Below are positions 1 to 4,972 of a DNA stretch of 5,060 nucleotides, one piece after another; position 1 is the first letter of the stretch, and each line of letters opens with the position of its first letter. Where the stretch lies: positions 1 through 5,060 of the forward strand of contig VAZH01000353.1 of the NCBI GenBank assembly GCA_005884465.1, written 5' to 3'. Made by a program: the position numbers and the translations under genes. The stretch is from Alphaproteobacteria bacterium. GTDB taxonomy: Bacteria; Pseudomonadota; Alphaproteobacteria; Rhizobiales; Xanthobacteraceae. The notes beneath the pieces are model-generated. The model was not told the DNA's origin, did not search any database, and saw nothing but the letters and a program-made list of their open reading frames with translations.

Positions 1-69
1 CTCGCCAGAGGTCTCCAGCGCTTGGGATCGTTGTATGAGAGAAAGAATGATGCGTGGAGTCTCGTATGA
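1..69 (+). CDS. possible 3' end of an unidentified gene (partial)
   Basis: Frame 1 is open from the left edge to a TGA at 67-69 and reads LARGLQRLGSLYERKNDAWS, then LV. The amphipathic composition (LxRLGxLYERKxD) resembles a helical repeat of the TPR kind, but 22 residues are too few to name a family. Frame 2 is also open for a similar distance (to a TGA at 112-114) but reads as low-plausibility protein with clustered Cys, Met and Arg. A hairpin 11 bases after the stop (81-98) gives weak support for a gene ending here. The call is an inference with low confidence; the body of the gene lies outside the window. Confidence 0.25.
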   Translation, partial: LARGLQRLGSLYERKNDAWSLV

Positions 70-80
70 GCGCAGCTACA

Positions 81-98
81 AGCAAGCCCGGCCTTGCT
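81..98 (+). terminator. weak hairpin after the left-edge gene end
   Basis: AGCAAG (81-86) pairs perfectly with CTTGCT (93-98) around a CCCGGC loop. A T-rich stretch (107-113, TTTCTTT) follows only after eight more bases, so this is at best a weak intrinsic terminator. The rest of 99-227 shows no gene. It is AT-richer than its surroundings and probably carries the leader and promoter of the next gene, but I could not find a convincing -35/-10 pair. Confidence 0.25.
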
Positions 99-227
99 GC
101 GGAGCGTTTCTTTGAATGCGGAAATGCAACACATCAACACAATTAGATTTGAATATGCAGTTTCTATAGGGGAACCGATCGCTCGATGATAGATTTGCTT
201 ACGAATTGAAATTGGCAGGCGATTCGT

Positions 228-473
228 ATGCCCTACTTCTATTTTGACCTCGTCGTAGGCGAAGAGTTCAAAGGTCAGGGCGGTATGATCCTCGAAGACA
301 CTCAAATCGCCTTCGAGAAAGCCGATTCGCTCGCAAGCGAGCTTTATATCGTTCGTCCGGAGCTGCGTTCGCGGGGTTGCGCCGTTCGCCTCACCGACGG
401 CGAGAACAAGGAACTTTATCGCACCCCGCTTGATCCTATCCCCACGTGGGCCCCAGCACGCCGCAGCGCGTGA
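228..473 (+). CDS. small DUF6894-like protein, 81 aa
   Basis: This is a short soluble protein of unknown function. It starts MPYFYFDL and has an acidic Gly-rich turn (GEEFKGQGG), an E-D-x-x-x-A helix (residues 24-40), and a C-terminal strand with the pattern AVRLTDGENKELYRTPLDP. That layout, with an aromatic N-terminal strand, one central helix and a closing V-R-x-x-D-x-x-x-x-x-L-Y-R strand, fits the DUF6894 family. That family is abundant, often in many copies, in Bradyrhizobium, Methylobacterium and relatives, and its usual length is about 70-90 residues. No catalytic residues, signal peptide or membrane segment are visible. The ATG is preceded by GGCAGG (214-219) at a suitable distance of eight bases. 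The gene stands alone and converges on the sulfatase gene. The family call comes from recall of the pattern, not from a profile search. Confidence 0.7.
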   Translation: MPYFYFDLVVGEEFKGQGGMILEDTQIAFEKADSLASELYIVRPELRSRGCAVRLTDGENKELYRTPLDPIPTWAPARRSA

Positions 474-513
474 TACTATTGCCTGTGTGGGGGCAAACGG
501 CCGAAAGGGTGAT

Positions 514-528
514 CAGTCGAAGCGACTG
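514..528. terminator. hairpin between convergent genes
   Basis: CAGTCG (514-519) and CGACTG (523-528) form a perfect six-pair stem with a three-base AAG loop. It lies in the 103-base gap between the DUF6894-like gene and the 3' end of the sulfatase gene, where a terminator serving one or both strands is expected. Neither strand has a real T-run right after the stem, so intrinsic termination is doubtful. A second, shorter stem (GCTG-GAT-CAGC, 555-565) lies closer to the sulfatase stop codon. Confidence 0.3.
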
Positions 529-576
529 GTAGCGACTTCTTTCGTCGAAACCATGCTGGATCAGCGCGCTTTTTCC

Positions 577-2511
577 TTAGCTCACCGGCGTCCGCTTCGG
601 CTCGACGATCTCGAACATGCGCGGAAATTCGTCCATCAGCGCCATCAATTCGGCTAGACGCATTGCGTTGCCGGTGAATTTGATCTTGCCGCTTGCGACC
701 GCTTCCGGAAACGAGGTCTGCTTCGCGATCACCTCGTCGAGCGTGCCGCGCGGCAGCGTGAAGCTGGCGTCGGCCGCGGCGGCTTGCGCGCCGGCGACAT
801 AGGTTAGCGCGCAGTTCTCGAGGGTAAGGACAAAGCCCTCGTTGGTATCGGTAAAACGCCAGTTGAGCACGATATGCTTGCCCTCGGCCTTCGGGCCATT
901 GAGGCGAACGCCGAGCACATCCCAGAGCTGCTCGGTGCGCAATGCGGCCAGCGTTTCACGCGGCATCGGCGGCCGCGGCGGCGCCTTGGGCATGCCCTGC
1001 CGCAATTCCTGCGCGCCGAACAGATAGGCGTTACGCCAGGTCGCGCTCTCCGCCAAATATCCGAGTTGCTCGTAGGTATCCGCAAGCAGCGCGCGGGCAG
1101 ATTGATTGTCCGGCTCGGCGAACACCAGATGGCTGACGGCCTGCGCGACGACACGAAATTCGCCCTTGGCGAGATCGTTAGCCGCGCGCGCAAGGATCGC
1201 GTCGGCCCCGCCCATATACTCGACATATTTCCTGCCGGCCGCGACCGGCGGCAGCGGATCGAGATTGACCGGGTTGGCGTCGTACCAGCCGAGATACTTT
1301 TGGTAGATCGCCTTCACATTATGCCGGATGTGGCCGTAGTAGCCGCGCGCGTGCCAGGCGGCGTCGAGGCTCGCCGGCAGTTTTATCGTTTCCGCGATCT
1401 CGGTGGCCGTCAGCCCGTGGTTCATCAACCGGACGGTCTGGTCATGCGCGAATTTATAGAGATCGCGCTGCTGGCGGATCATGGTGTCGATGCGCTCAAC
1501 GCCCCAGACCGGCCAATGGTGCTGGCCGCACATCGCCTCCGCCTTGCCGCCCCACATCTGCAGCGCCTCGCCCAGATATTTCGACCAGGCGAGCGCATCG
1601 CGGACATCGGCGCCGCGGAATGGCAGCAGATTGTGAAAATTATGCGTGCAGTTCTCCGCTAGATTGAGCAGCTTGTAGCGCGGGATGAAGAAATGCATCT
1701 CCGCCGGCGCTTCGCTGTTGGGCGCCATCTGGAATTCAAGTTCGAGGCCATCGAGGGTGCGTTTGTCACCCGTCGCCATGATGAGATCGGTCGGACGCAA
1801 CAGGGCCACCGAGCCCGCCGCCATCGACTTGCCAAGACCGCAATCGACCTGTCCGCGCACGCCCTTTGCCAGGAATGGTCCGAACTGATATTGCGCGCGC
1901 CGCAGCATCGCGGGACCGGCGATGATGTTTTCCGAAACCGCATGCTCCATGAAGAGATTGGGCGCAATGATCGGGACTTTGCCGCTCGCCATCGTCTCAT
2001 CATCGAGCACGCCGCGCGCGCCACCCCAATGGTCGGTATGGGTGTGGGTAAAGATGACAGCGGCCACCGAGCGTCGGCCGCGATGTCTAAAATAGAGCTC
2101 CATCGCGGCGCGGGCACCTTCGATCGAGGTCAGCGTATCCACCACGATGACGCCGCGCTCGCCCTCGATCAGCGTCATGTTGGCAATATCGAGGCCGCGA
2201 ATTTGATAGACGCCCGGCACCACCTCGAAAATCCCGTGATTCATGTTGAGGCGCGACTGCCGCCACAGACTCGGGTCAACGGTCGGGGGCGCTTCCGCGT
2301 CGGAAAGAAAACCATAGGGCTCGAGGCTCCAGACTACCCTGCCCTGCGCGGAAGTGATCCGCGCATTTTCCACCGTGCCGAGAAAGCCGCGCGCTGCATC
2401 CTCGAAATCGCGCGTGTCCGAGAACGGCAGCGCTTTCAGCGTCGCCGCATGCCGCGCGACAACCGGCGCCGATGCCTCCTTGGGGGCTTTAGTGCTGGCT
2501 GCTTCGGTCAT
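577..2511 (-). CDS. alkyl sulfatase, metallo-beta-lactamase fold (SdsA/BDS1 type), 644 aa
   Basis: This is a zinc-dependent type III alkyl sulfatase that hydrolyses an alkyl sulfate ester to alcohol plus inorganic sulfate. The N-terminal region (about 28-110) has the family opening LPFSDTRDFEDAARGF. The metallo-beta-lactamase domain follows (about 100-340), with the HxHxDH metal site at H156, H158, D160 and H161. The other likely zinc ligands are E267 in NSEAPAEMHF, E286 in NLAENCTHNFHNL, and H331 or H332 in GQHHWPVWG. The spacing of 19 between the two glutamates is as I recall it for P. aeruginosa SdsA1. An alkyl-sulfatase dimerisation domain (about 345-490) and an SCP2-like C-terminal domain (about 520-640) complete the usual three-part architecture at normal length. 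The start at 2511 is chosen because GGGAGGA (2516-2522 on the complement) sits four bases upstream; an in-frame extension to 2631 has no such site and no family similarity. No signal peptide is seen, unlike secreted SdsA1, so the enzyme is probably cytoplasmic. Primary versus secondary sulfate preference cannot be read. Confidence 0.93.
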   Translation of the reverse strand: MTEAASTKAPKEASAPVVARHAATLKALPFSDTRDFEDAARGFLGTVENARITSAQGRVVWSLEPYGFLSDAEAPPTVDPSLWRQSRLNMNHGIFEVVPGVYQIRGLDIANMTLIEGERGVIVVDTLTSIEGARAAMELYFRHRGRRSVAAVIFTHTHTDHWGGARGVLDDETMASGKVPIIAPNLFMEHAVSENIIAGPAMLRRAQYQFGPFLAKGVRGQVDCGLGKSMAAGSVALLRPTDLIMATGDKRTLDGLELEFQMAPNSEAPAEMHFFIPRYKLLNLAENCTHNFHNLLPFRGADVRDALAWSKYLGEALQMWGGKAEAMCGQHHWPVWGVERIDTMIRQQRDLYKFAHDQTVRLMNHGLTATEIAETIKLPASLDAAWHARGYYGHIRHNVKAIYQKYLGWYDANPVNLDPLPPVAAGRKYVEYMGGADAILARAANDLAKGEFRVVAQAVSHLVFAEPDNQSARALLADTYEQLGYLAESATWRNAYLFGAQELRQGMPKAPPRPPMPRETLAALRTEQLWDVLGVRLNGPKAEGKHIVLNWRFTDTNEGFVLTLENCALTYVAGAQAAAADASFTLPRGTLDEVIAKQTSFPEAVASGKIKFTGNAMRLAELMALMDEFPRMFEIVEPKRTPVS

Positions 2512-2515
2512 GTTG

Positions 2516-2522
2516 TCCTCCC
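2516..2522 (-). promoter_or_regulatory. ribosome binding site that sets the sulfatase start
   Basis: On the minus strand GGGAGGA lies four bases before the ATG at 2511-2509. It is a near-ideal Shine-Dalgarno sequence and decides between the 644-residue start and the 40-codon upstream extension that the open frame would allow. Confidence 0.85.
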
Positions 2523-2539
2523 TAGCGCGTGATGAGTTC

Positions 2540-2689
2540 AGCTTGAAACGAGTAGACATGCAACGCCAGTTCGCCATTGCCGGCATCTCGGGCAAGCCGA
2601 TGCCGCTGAACCAACCCGCAAGCCTGATCAAGGCGGACTATGGGAAGCTGACGGCGGTGGTCAAGGCTTCGGAGATGACACCACAGTGA
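2540..2689 (+). pseudogene. possible 3' remnant of a tripartite tricarboxylate (Bug/TctC) binding-protein gene
   Basis: Plus-strand codons from 2540 to the TGA at 2687-2689 read SLKRVD, MQRQFAIAGISG, KPMPLNQPAS, LIKADYGKLTAVVKASEMTPQ. The pattern (LK-x-x-D-x-Q-x-x-FA-x-x-G, then a Pro-rich turn, then xLIKADYxKxxxVVKAxxxxPQ-stop) matches the C-terminal end of Bug/TctC extracytoplasmic binding proteins of tripartite tricarboxylate transporters. Those proteins usually finish in a helix like FIxADxAKWxxVVKxAGxxPQ. The usual Trp in that helix is replaced (KLTAVV). Only about 50 of the roughly 320 residues remain; upstream the frame runs into the antisense of the sulfatase start. No start or ribosome site was found, so it is probably not expressed. 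A REP pair starts eight bases after the stop, as expected after a real gene end. The match is by eye, so confidence is moderate to low. Confidence 0.4.
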
Positions 2690-2697
2690 ACCGTTTT

Positions 2698-2733
2698 CGT
2701 CATGGCCGGGCTTGTCCCGGCCATCCGCGTCTT
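2698..2733 (+). repeat. REP palindrome, first half of a head-to-head pair
   Basis: The element runs CGTC, then a perfect nine-pair hairpin ATGGCCGGG (2702-2710) / CCCGGCCAT (2716-2724) with loop CTTGT, then CCGCGTCTT. This CGTCATGGCCGGG...CCCGGCCAT form is a common intergenic repeat in Bradyrhizobium and relatives (from memory). It can fold on either strand and lies between two convergent 3' ends: the binding-protein remnant and the NMT1-like gene. Confidence 0.8.
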
Positions 2734-2749
2734 CCTCTCGCGGTGCTGC

Positions 2750-2783
2750 AAGGACGTGAATGCCCGGAAGGCCGGGCACGACG
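2750..2783 (-). repeat. REP palindrome, inverted second half of the pair
   Basis: Read on the minus strand this is a variant of the 2698-2733 element: CGTCGTGCCCGG..., closing with CACGTCCTT. Its hairpin is TGCCCGG (2761-2767) / CCGGGCA (2772-2778) with a four-base loop. The two copies face each other across a 16-base spacer, as in BIME-type pairs. It sits 13 bases beyond the stop of the NMT1-like gene, so it probably protects the 3' end of that mRNA or attenuates read-through toward the sulfatase gene. That role is inferred from known REP behaviour. Confidence 0.75.
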
Positions 2784-2796
2784 AGAAAAGCAATTT

Positions 2797-3801
2797 TTAC
2801 TTCTTGACCTTGCTCGCATCCATCTTGATCGAGGTGTCGAGCAGCTTTGTCGAAAATGCGCTCTCCACCGCAAACGGCTTCTCCATGCCGAGATAGGTCT
2901 GCACCAGTTCGTAATCCTTTTTCATCCGCTCGGCATCGATCCAGCCCAGCGCCTTGGTCGTGGTAAAATCGTCGGTCATCAGGAATTTGATGCGCTCCCA
3001 CTGGCGCTCCTGGTTTTCCTTGTCGAGACCGGAGACCTGCTCGAGCAGCGCCTTCAGGCAAGGGGTGGCGTCGGCGACGCAGGCGGCAAAGGCCTTTTGG
3101 CTGATCTTCACGAAATCCTCGGCCAGTTTTGGATTTTTCTCCAGGAACGCGCCGTTGACGATCAGCGAATTGCCATAGGGATTGAGGCCGATATCCTTCC
3201 AGTTCACGAAGCCGAGGTCGCTGCCGAACTCGATCACCTTCAAATCATGCTCGTTGTAGAAATCGCTGATGATATCGACGGTGTGGCTTTTCAGCGCCGC
3301 AATCTTGGCCGTCGGGCCGACATTCACGAAGTTCACCGCGTCAGGCGCAATTCCCGCCGCCTTGGCAAAAGCCGGCCACATCACGCGCGAGGCATCGCCC
3401 GGCGGATTGCCGATCTTGTGGCCGGGAAAGTCCTTGGCGCCGTTAACGCCATAGCTCTTCAGCCAATAGAAGGTTTGCCCGGTATTGGCATAGATGCTCA
3501 TCAGCGCCACGACGTCGGCGCCCTTGCTGCGCGCCACCAGCATGGTCGCGAGATCGGCGATACCGAACGGCGAGCCGCCCGAGCCTACCTTGAGCGACGA
3601 CACTCCCGACCCCTTTCCGACCTCGATGTTGAGATCGATGCCCGCTTTCTCGTACCAGCCTTGCGCCTTGGCGTAATAGAACGGCGAATGGTCCGCGGTC
3701 GGCGTCCAGTTCAGAATCAAATTCACGGACTCGGCGGCTCCGGCAGGAAAGGAGGGCGCCAGCAGCGCGAGCGCCAATCCCGCAATCCCAAAACCCTTCA
3801 T
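2797..3801 (-). CDS. ABC transporter substrate-binding protein, NMT1/THI5-like (SsuA-like), 334 aa
   Basis: This is a periplasmic solute-binding protein for an ABC importer of the nitrate/sulfonate/taurine/pyrimidine-precursor group. A Sec signal peptide is clear: Lys2, a hydrophobic core (IAGLALALLAP), and probable cleavage after about residue 22 or 23 (PAGAA/E). The mature protein opens with LILNWTPTADHSPFYYAKAQ (28-47) and GWYEKAGIDLNIEVG, the hallmark of NMT1-type proteins. It continues with the GSGGSPFGIADLATMLVARSKG segment (73-94), which corresponds to the ligand-cleft region of the family. Length is normal. C241 and C248 are the only cysteines and could form a periplasmic disulfide. 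The start is set by AAGGAAGG (3807-3814 on the complement) five bases upstream of the ATG. The gene diverges from the TetR gene and precedes the sulfatase gene on the same strand. Related proteins bind aliphatic sulfonates, taurine, thiamine precursors or pyrimidines; the ligand here cannot be told from the sequence. Confidence 0.9.
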   Translation of the reverse strand: MKGFGIAGLALALLAPSFPAGAAESVNLILNWTPTADHSPFYYAKAQGWYEKAGIDLNIEVGKGSGVSSLKVGSGGSPFGIADLATMLVARSKGADVVALMSIYANTGQTFYWLKSYGVNGAKDFPGHKIGNPPGDASRVMWPAFAKAAGIAPDAVNFVNVGPTAKIAALKSHTVDIISDFYNEHDLKVIEFGSDLGFVNWKDIGLNPYGNSLIVNGAFLEKNPKLAEDFVKISQKAFAACVADATPCLKALLEQVSGLDKENQERQWERIKFLMTDDFTTTKALGWIDAERMKKDYELVQTYLGMEKPFAVESAFSTKLLDTSIKMDASKVKK

Positions 3802-3862
3802 GGCAACCTTCCTTGTTTGCGGCGGTTCGTTTGCGGCTGGCTCTGATCGGCCGAGCCGACGG

Positions 3863-3903
3863 CCTTGTCGTTGCACGTCCGTACAGCTACCAATGCAACA
3901 AGG
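3863..3903. promoter_or_regulatory. imperfect inverted repeat, candidate TetR operator
   Basis: CCTTG-TCG-TTGCA (3863-3875) is mirrored by TGCAA-CAAGG (3894-3903): two five-base blocks per arm, with three extra bases in the left arm and an 18-base centre. The right arm overlaps the predicted -10 of the minus-strand promoter, where a repressor could block both divergent genes. A second pair, GTCCGT (3877-3882) and ACGGAC (3905-3910), is interleaved with it. TetR operators are usually tighter palindromes of 15-25 bases, so this is only a candidate. Confidence 0.3.
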
Positions 3904-3921
3904 GACGGACCGAATTGTCAA
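3893..3921 (-). promoter_or_regulatory. candidate sigma-70-type promoter for the binding-protein gene
   Basis: On the minus strand a perfect -35 TTGACA (complement of 3916-3921) is followed after exactly 17 bases by TTGCAT (complement of 3893-3898), a weak -10 with three of six consensus bases. Transcription would start near 3886 and leave a leader of about 85 bases before the ATG at 3801. The weak -10 suggests that expression needs help or is tightly controlled. This is a prediction from sequence alone. Confidence 0.4.
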
Positions 3922-3935
3922 CTGTCTGGTTGGAA

Positions 3936-4583
3936 ATGCCCAAACGACGATCAAACGGTTCAAAGCCGCAGCGGCGCGACCCGGTCGCCACACGGAAGAA
4001 GCTGTTAACGGCGGCGCGGCGCGAATTTGCCAGCAGCGGCCTTGCCGGCGCCAGGGTCGATGAAATCGCGGCGCGTGCCGGCGTCAACAAGCAACTGGTG
4101 TATCATTATTTCGGCGACAAGGACGCGCTCTACCTGGCGGTGCTGGAATGGGTGTACGAGGAAATCCGGGCCAAGGAGCGCAAGCTCAATCTCGAGGGGC
4201 TGGCTCCCCAACGGGCCATCAAGAAGTTGATCGAGAGTTCGTTCGACTATCTCGCGCTGCATCCCGATTTCATCGTGCTGCTCAATGACGAAAACCGCGG
4301 CGGCGCTCGCCACGTGCGCAGTTCCAGCAAGCTCGAGGCCATGCATTCACCATTGGTCAGCATGGTCTCGAAGATCCTTAAAGAGGGCGTGCGAGCCGGA
4401 ACCTTTCGCAAGGGGATAAACCCGGTGCATCTCTATATTTCAATCGCGGGCCTCAGCTATTTCTTCTTCTCCAACACGCCGACACTGTCGGCGATCTTCG
4501 GCCGGGACCTGTCGAGCGCCACAGCCAGGCGAGCCCGCCGCAAACACGTGGTCGATCTGGTAATGCAGGCGCTTCGGCCCTAG
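3936..4583 (+). CDS. TetR/AcrR-family transcriptional regulator, 215 aa
   Basis: This is a DNA-binding, ligand-responsive regulator, usually a dimeric repressor. The N-terminal domain (about 17-65) has the TetR layout: ATRKKLLTAARREFASSGLA, then the helix-turn-helix VDEIAARAGVNKQLVYHYFG (41-60), then DKDALYLAVL. The C-terminal ligand and dimer domain (70-215) ends with LSYFFFSNTPTLSAIFGRDL and resembles the YcdC/RutR-like C-terminal group. The basic tail before the domain (KRRSNGSKPQRR) is common. The ATG at 3936 was chosen because the next in-frame ATG upstream (3813) would add 41 non-homologous residues running into the ribosome site of the divergent gene. The Shine-Dalgarno region before 3936 is poor, and a TTG at 3930 is possible. 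Its divergent position next to the binding-protein gene suggests that it controls that gene and itself, and perhaps the permease downstream. The inducer is unknown. Confidence 0.9.
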   Translation: MPKRRSNGSKPQRRDPVATRKKLLTAARREFASSGLAGARVDEIAARAGVNKQLVYHYFGDKDALYLAVLEWVYEEIRAKERKLNLEGLAPQRAIKKLIESSFDYLALHPDFIVLLNDENRGGARHVRSSSKLEAMHSPLVSMVSKILKEGVRAGTFRKGINPVHLYISIAGLSYFFFSNTPTLSAIFGRDLSSATARRARRKHVVDLVMQALRP

Positions 4584-4603
4584 GGCCGGATTGAAATGCC
4601 ACC

Positions 4604-4638
4604 CGTCATTGCGAGGAGCAACGCGACGAAGCAATCCA
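4604..4638 (+). repeat. intergenic repeat, outer left copy
   Basis: CGTCATTGCGAGG (from 4604) through GAAGCAATCCA (to 4638) has ATTGC/GCAAT ends that can pair. It is a widespread short intergenic repeat of Bradyrhizobium-type genomes (from memory) and begins 20 bases after the TetR stop. Its inverted partner is at 4825-4853. Confidence 0.75.
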
Positions 4639-4646
4639 GCCCACGC

Positions 4647-4783
4647 TGTCATTCCGGGATGGTGCGTTAGCACCAGCCCCAGATGTGCAATTGCACATCG
4701 GGGAAACTCGAGATTCCAGGTTCGATGCGGAGCCTAATCATCGGGCCGCGCCTTTGACCCGTTCGCATCGCCCCGGAATGACG
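4647..4783. repeat. inner composite palindromic repeat with several nested stems
   Basis: The outer arms are GTCATTCCGGG (4648-4658) and CCCGGAATGAC (4772-4782), 11 bases and fully complementary. Inside, from left to right, are: TGGTGC-GTTA-GCACCA (4660-4675); CCCC (4677-4680) plus the 18-base perfect palindrome GATGTGCAATTGCACATC (4682-4699) plus GGGG (4700-4703); and CGATGCG (4723-4729), which pairs with CGCATCG (4764-4770) across a 34-base insert. The CGTCATTCCGGGG/CCCCGGAATGACG ends are those of a common Bradyrhizobium-type intergenic repeat. No protein-coding signal is credible here although two frames stay open through it. Confidence 0.7.
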
Positions 4784-4787
4784 GCTG

Positions 4788-4800
4788 TGGATTGCTTCGC
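4788..4800 (-). repeat. short partial copy of the outer repeat
   Basis: TGGATTGCTTCGC at 4788-4800 repeats exactly at 4825-4837, 37 bases later. The first copy lacks the CTCGCAATGACG end, so it looks like a broken or overwritten repeat end lying between the inner mosaic and the intact outer right copy. Confidence 0.6.
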
Positions 4801-4824
4801 GGAGCCTGTCACCGGGCGACGCCA

Positions 4825-4853
4825 TGGATTGCTTCGCTTCGCTCGCAATGACG
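4825..4853 (-). repeat. intergenic repeat, outer right copy (inverted)
   Basis: TGGATTGCTTCGC...CTCGCAATGACG is the reverse-complement form of the 4604-4638 element, so the two enclose the inner mosaic. From 4854 to 4972 I see no further repeat or gene; this stretch presumably carries the leader and promoter of the next gene, but no clear promoter was found. Confidence 0.75.
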
Positions 4854-4972
4854 TCTTGAGATACTTGCAGCGGCCTAATCAACCGGATGGTTGAAAGTTC
4901 GACTGGACCACGATAGATTGAGGCCAATCTGCGCTCGCCGGCAGGCAAGAGCGCGAGTGGGGAGAGCACACG

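Noticed and set aside
171..200. GGAACC motif (171-176) as an EcfG-type general stress promoter for the DUF6894-like gene
   Set aside because: No CGTT-like -10 is found 16-18 bases downstream, so the match is limited to the -35 and could be chance.
430..657. 75-codon plus-strand open frame overlapping the DUF6894-like gene end and the sulfatase 3' end
   Set aside because: It starts inside one gene in another frame, ends antisense to another, and has no motif or ribosome site.
874..1662. 262-codon plus-strand open frame opposite the C-terminal half of the sulfatase
   Set aside because: It is a shadow frame: Arg, Ala and Asp-rich, without motifs or a ribosome site.
1693..2532. 279-codon plus-strand open frame opposite the sulfatase gene
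   Set aside because: It is antisense to a well-supported enzyme, its translation is rich in Arg and His as expected for a shadow of high-GC coding DNA, and it has no recognisable domain.
2512..2631. 40-codon N-terminal extension of the sulfatase
   Set aside because: The frame is open but has no ribosome site or family similarity, and the strong GGGAGGA site lies right before the ATG at 2511.
2686..3846. 386-codon plus-strand open frame opposite the binding-protein gene
   Set aside because: It runs through the REP pair and the whole antisense of the NMT1-like gene, including its signal peptide, and shows no protein-family pattern. The minus-strand reading has clear motifs and a good ribosome site.
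3802..3993. 64-codon N-terminal extension of the binding protein
   Set aside because: It would bury a clear Sec signal peptide and skip a strong AAGGAAGG site; the extension is Arg-rich and overlaps the TetR start.
4788..4837. Direct repeat TGGATTGCTTCGC with a 24-base spacer, as a minimal CRISPR-like unit
   Set aside because: There are only two copies, both belong to the dispersed intergenic repeat family, and no cas genes are present.
4667..4969. Open frames on both strands through the repeat block (4667-4969 minus, 4685-4894 plus)
   Set aside because: They are made almost entirely of palindromic repeat sequence and have no start signals or family resemblance.
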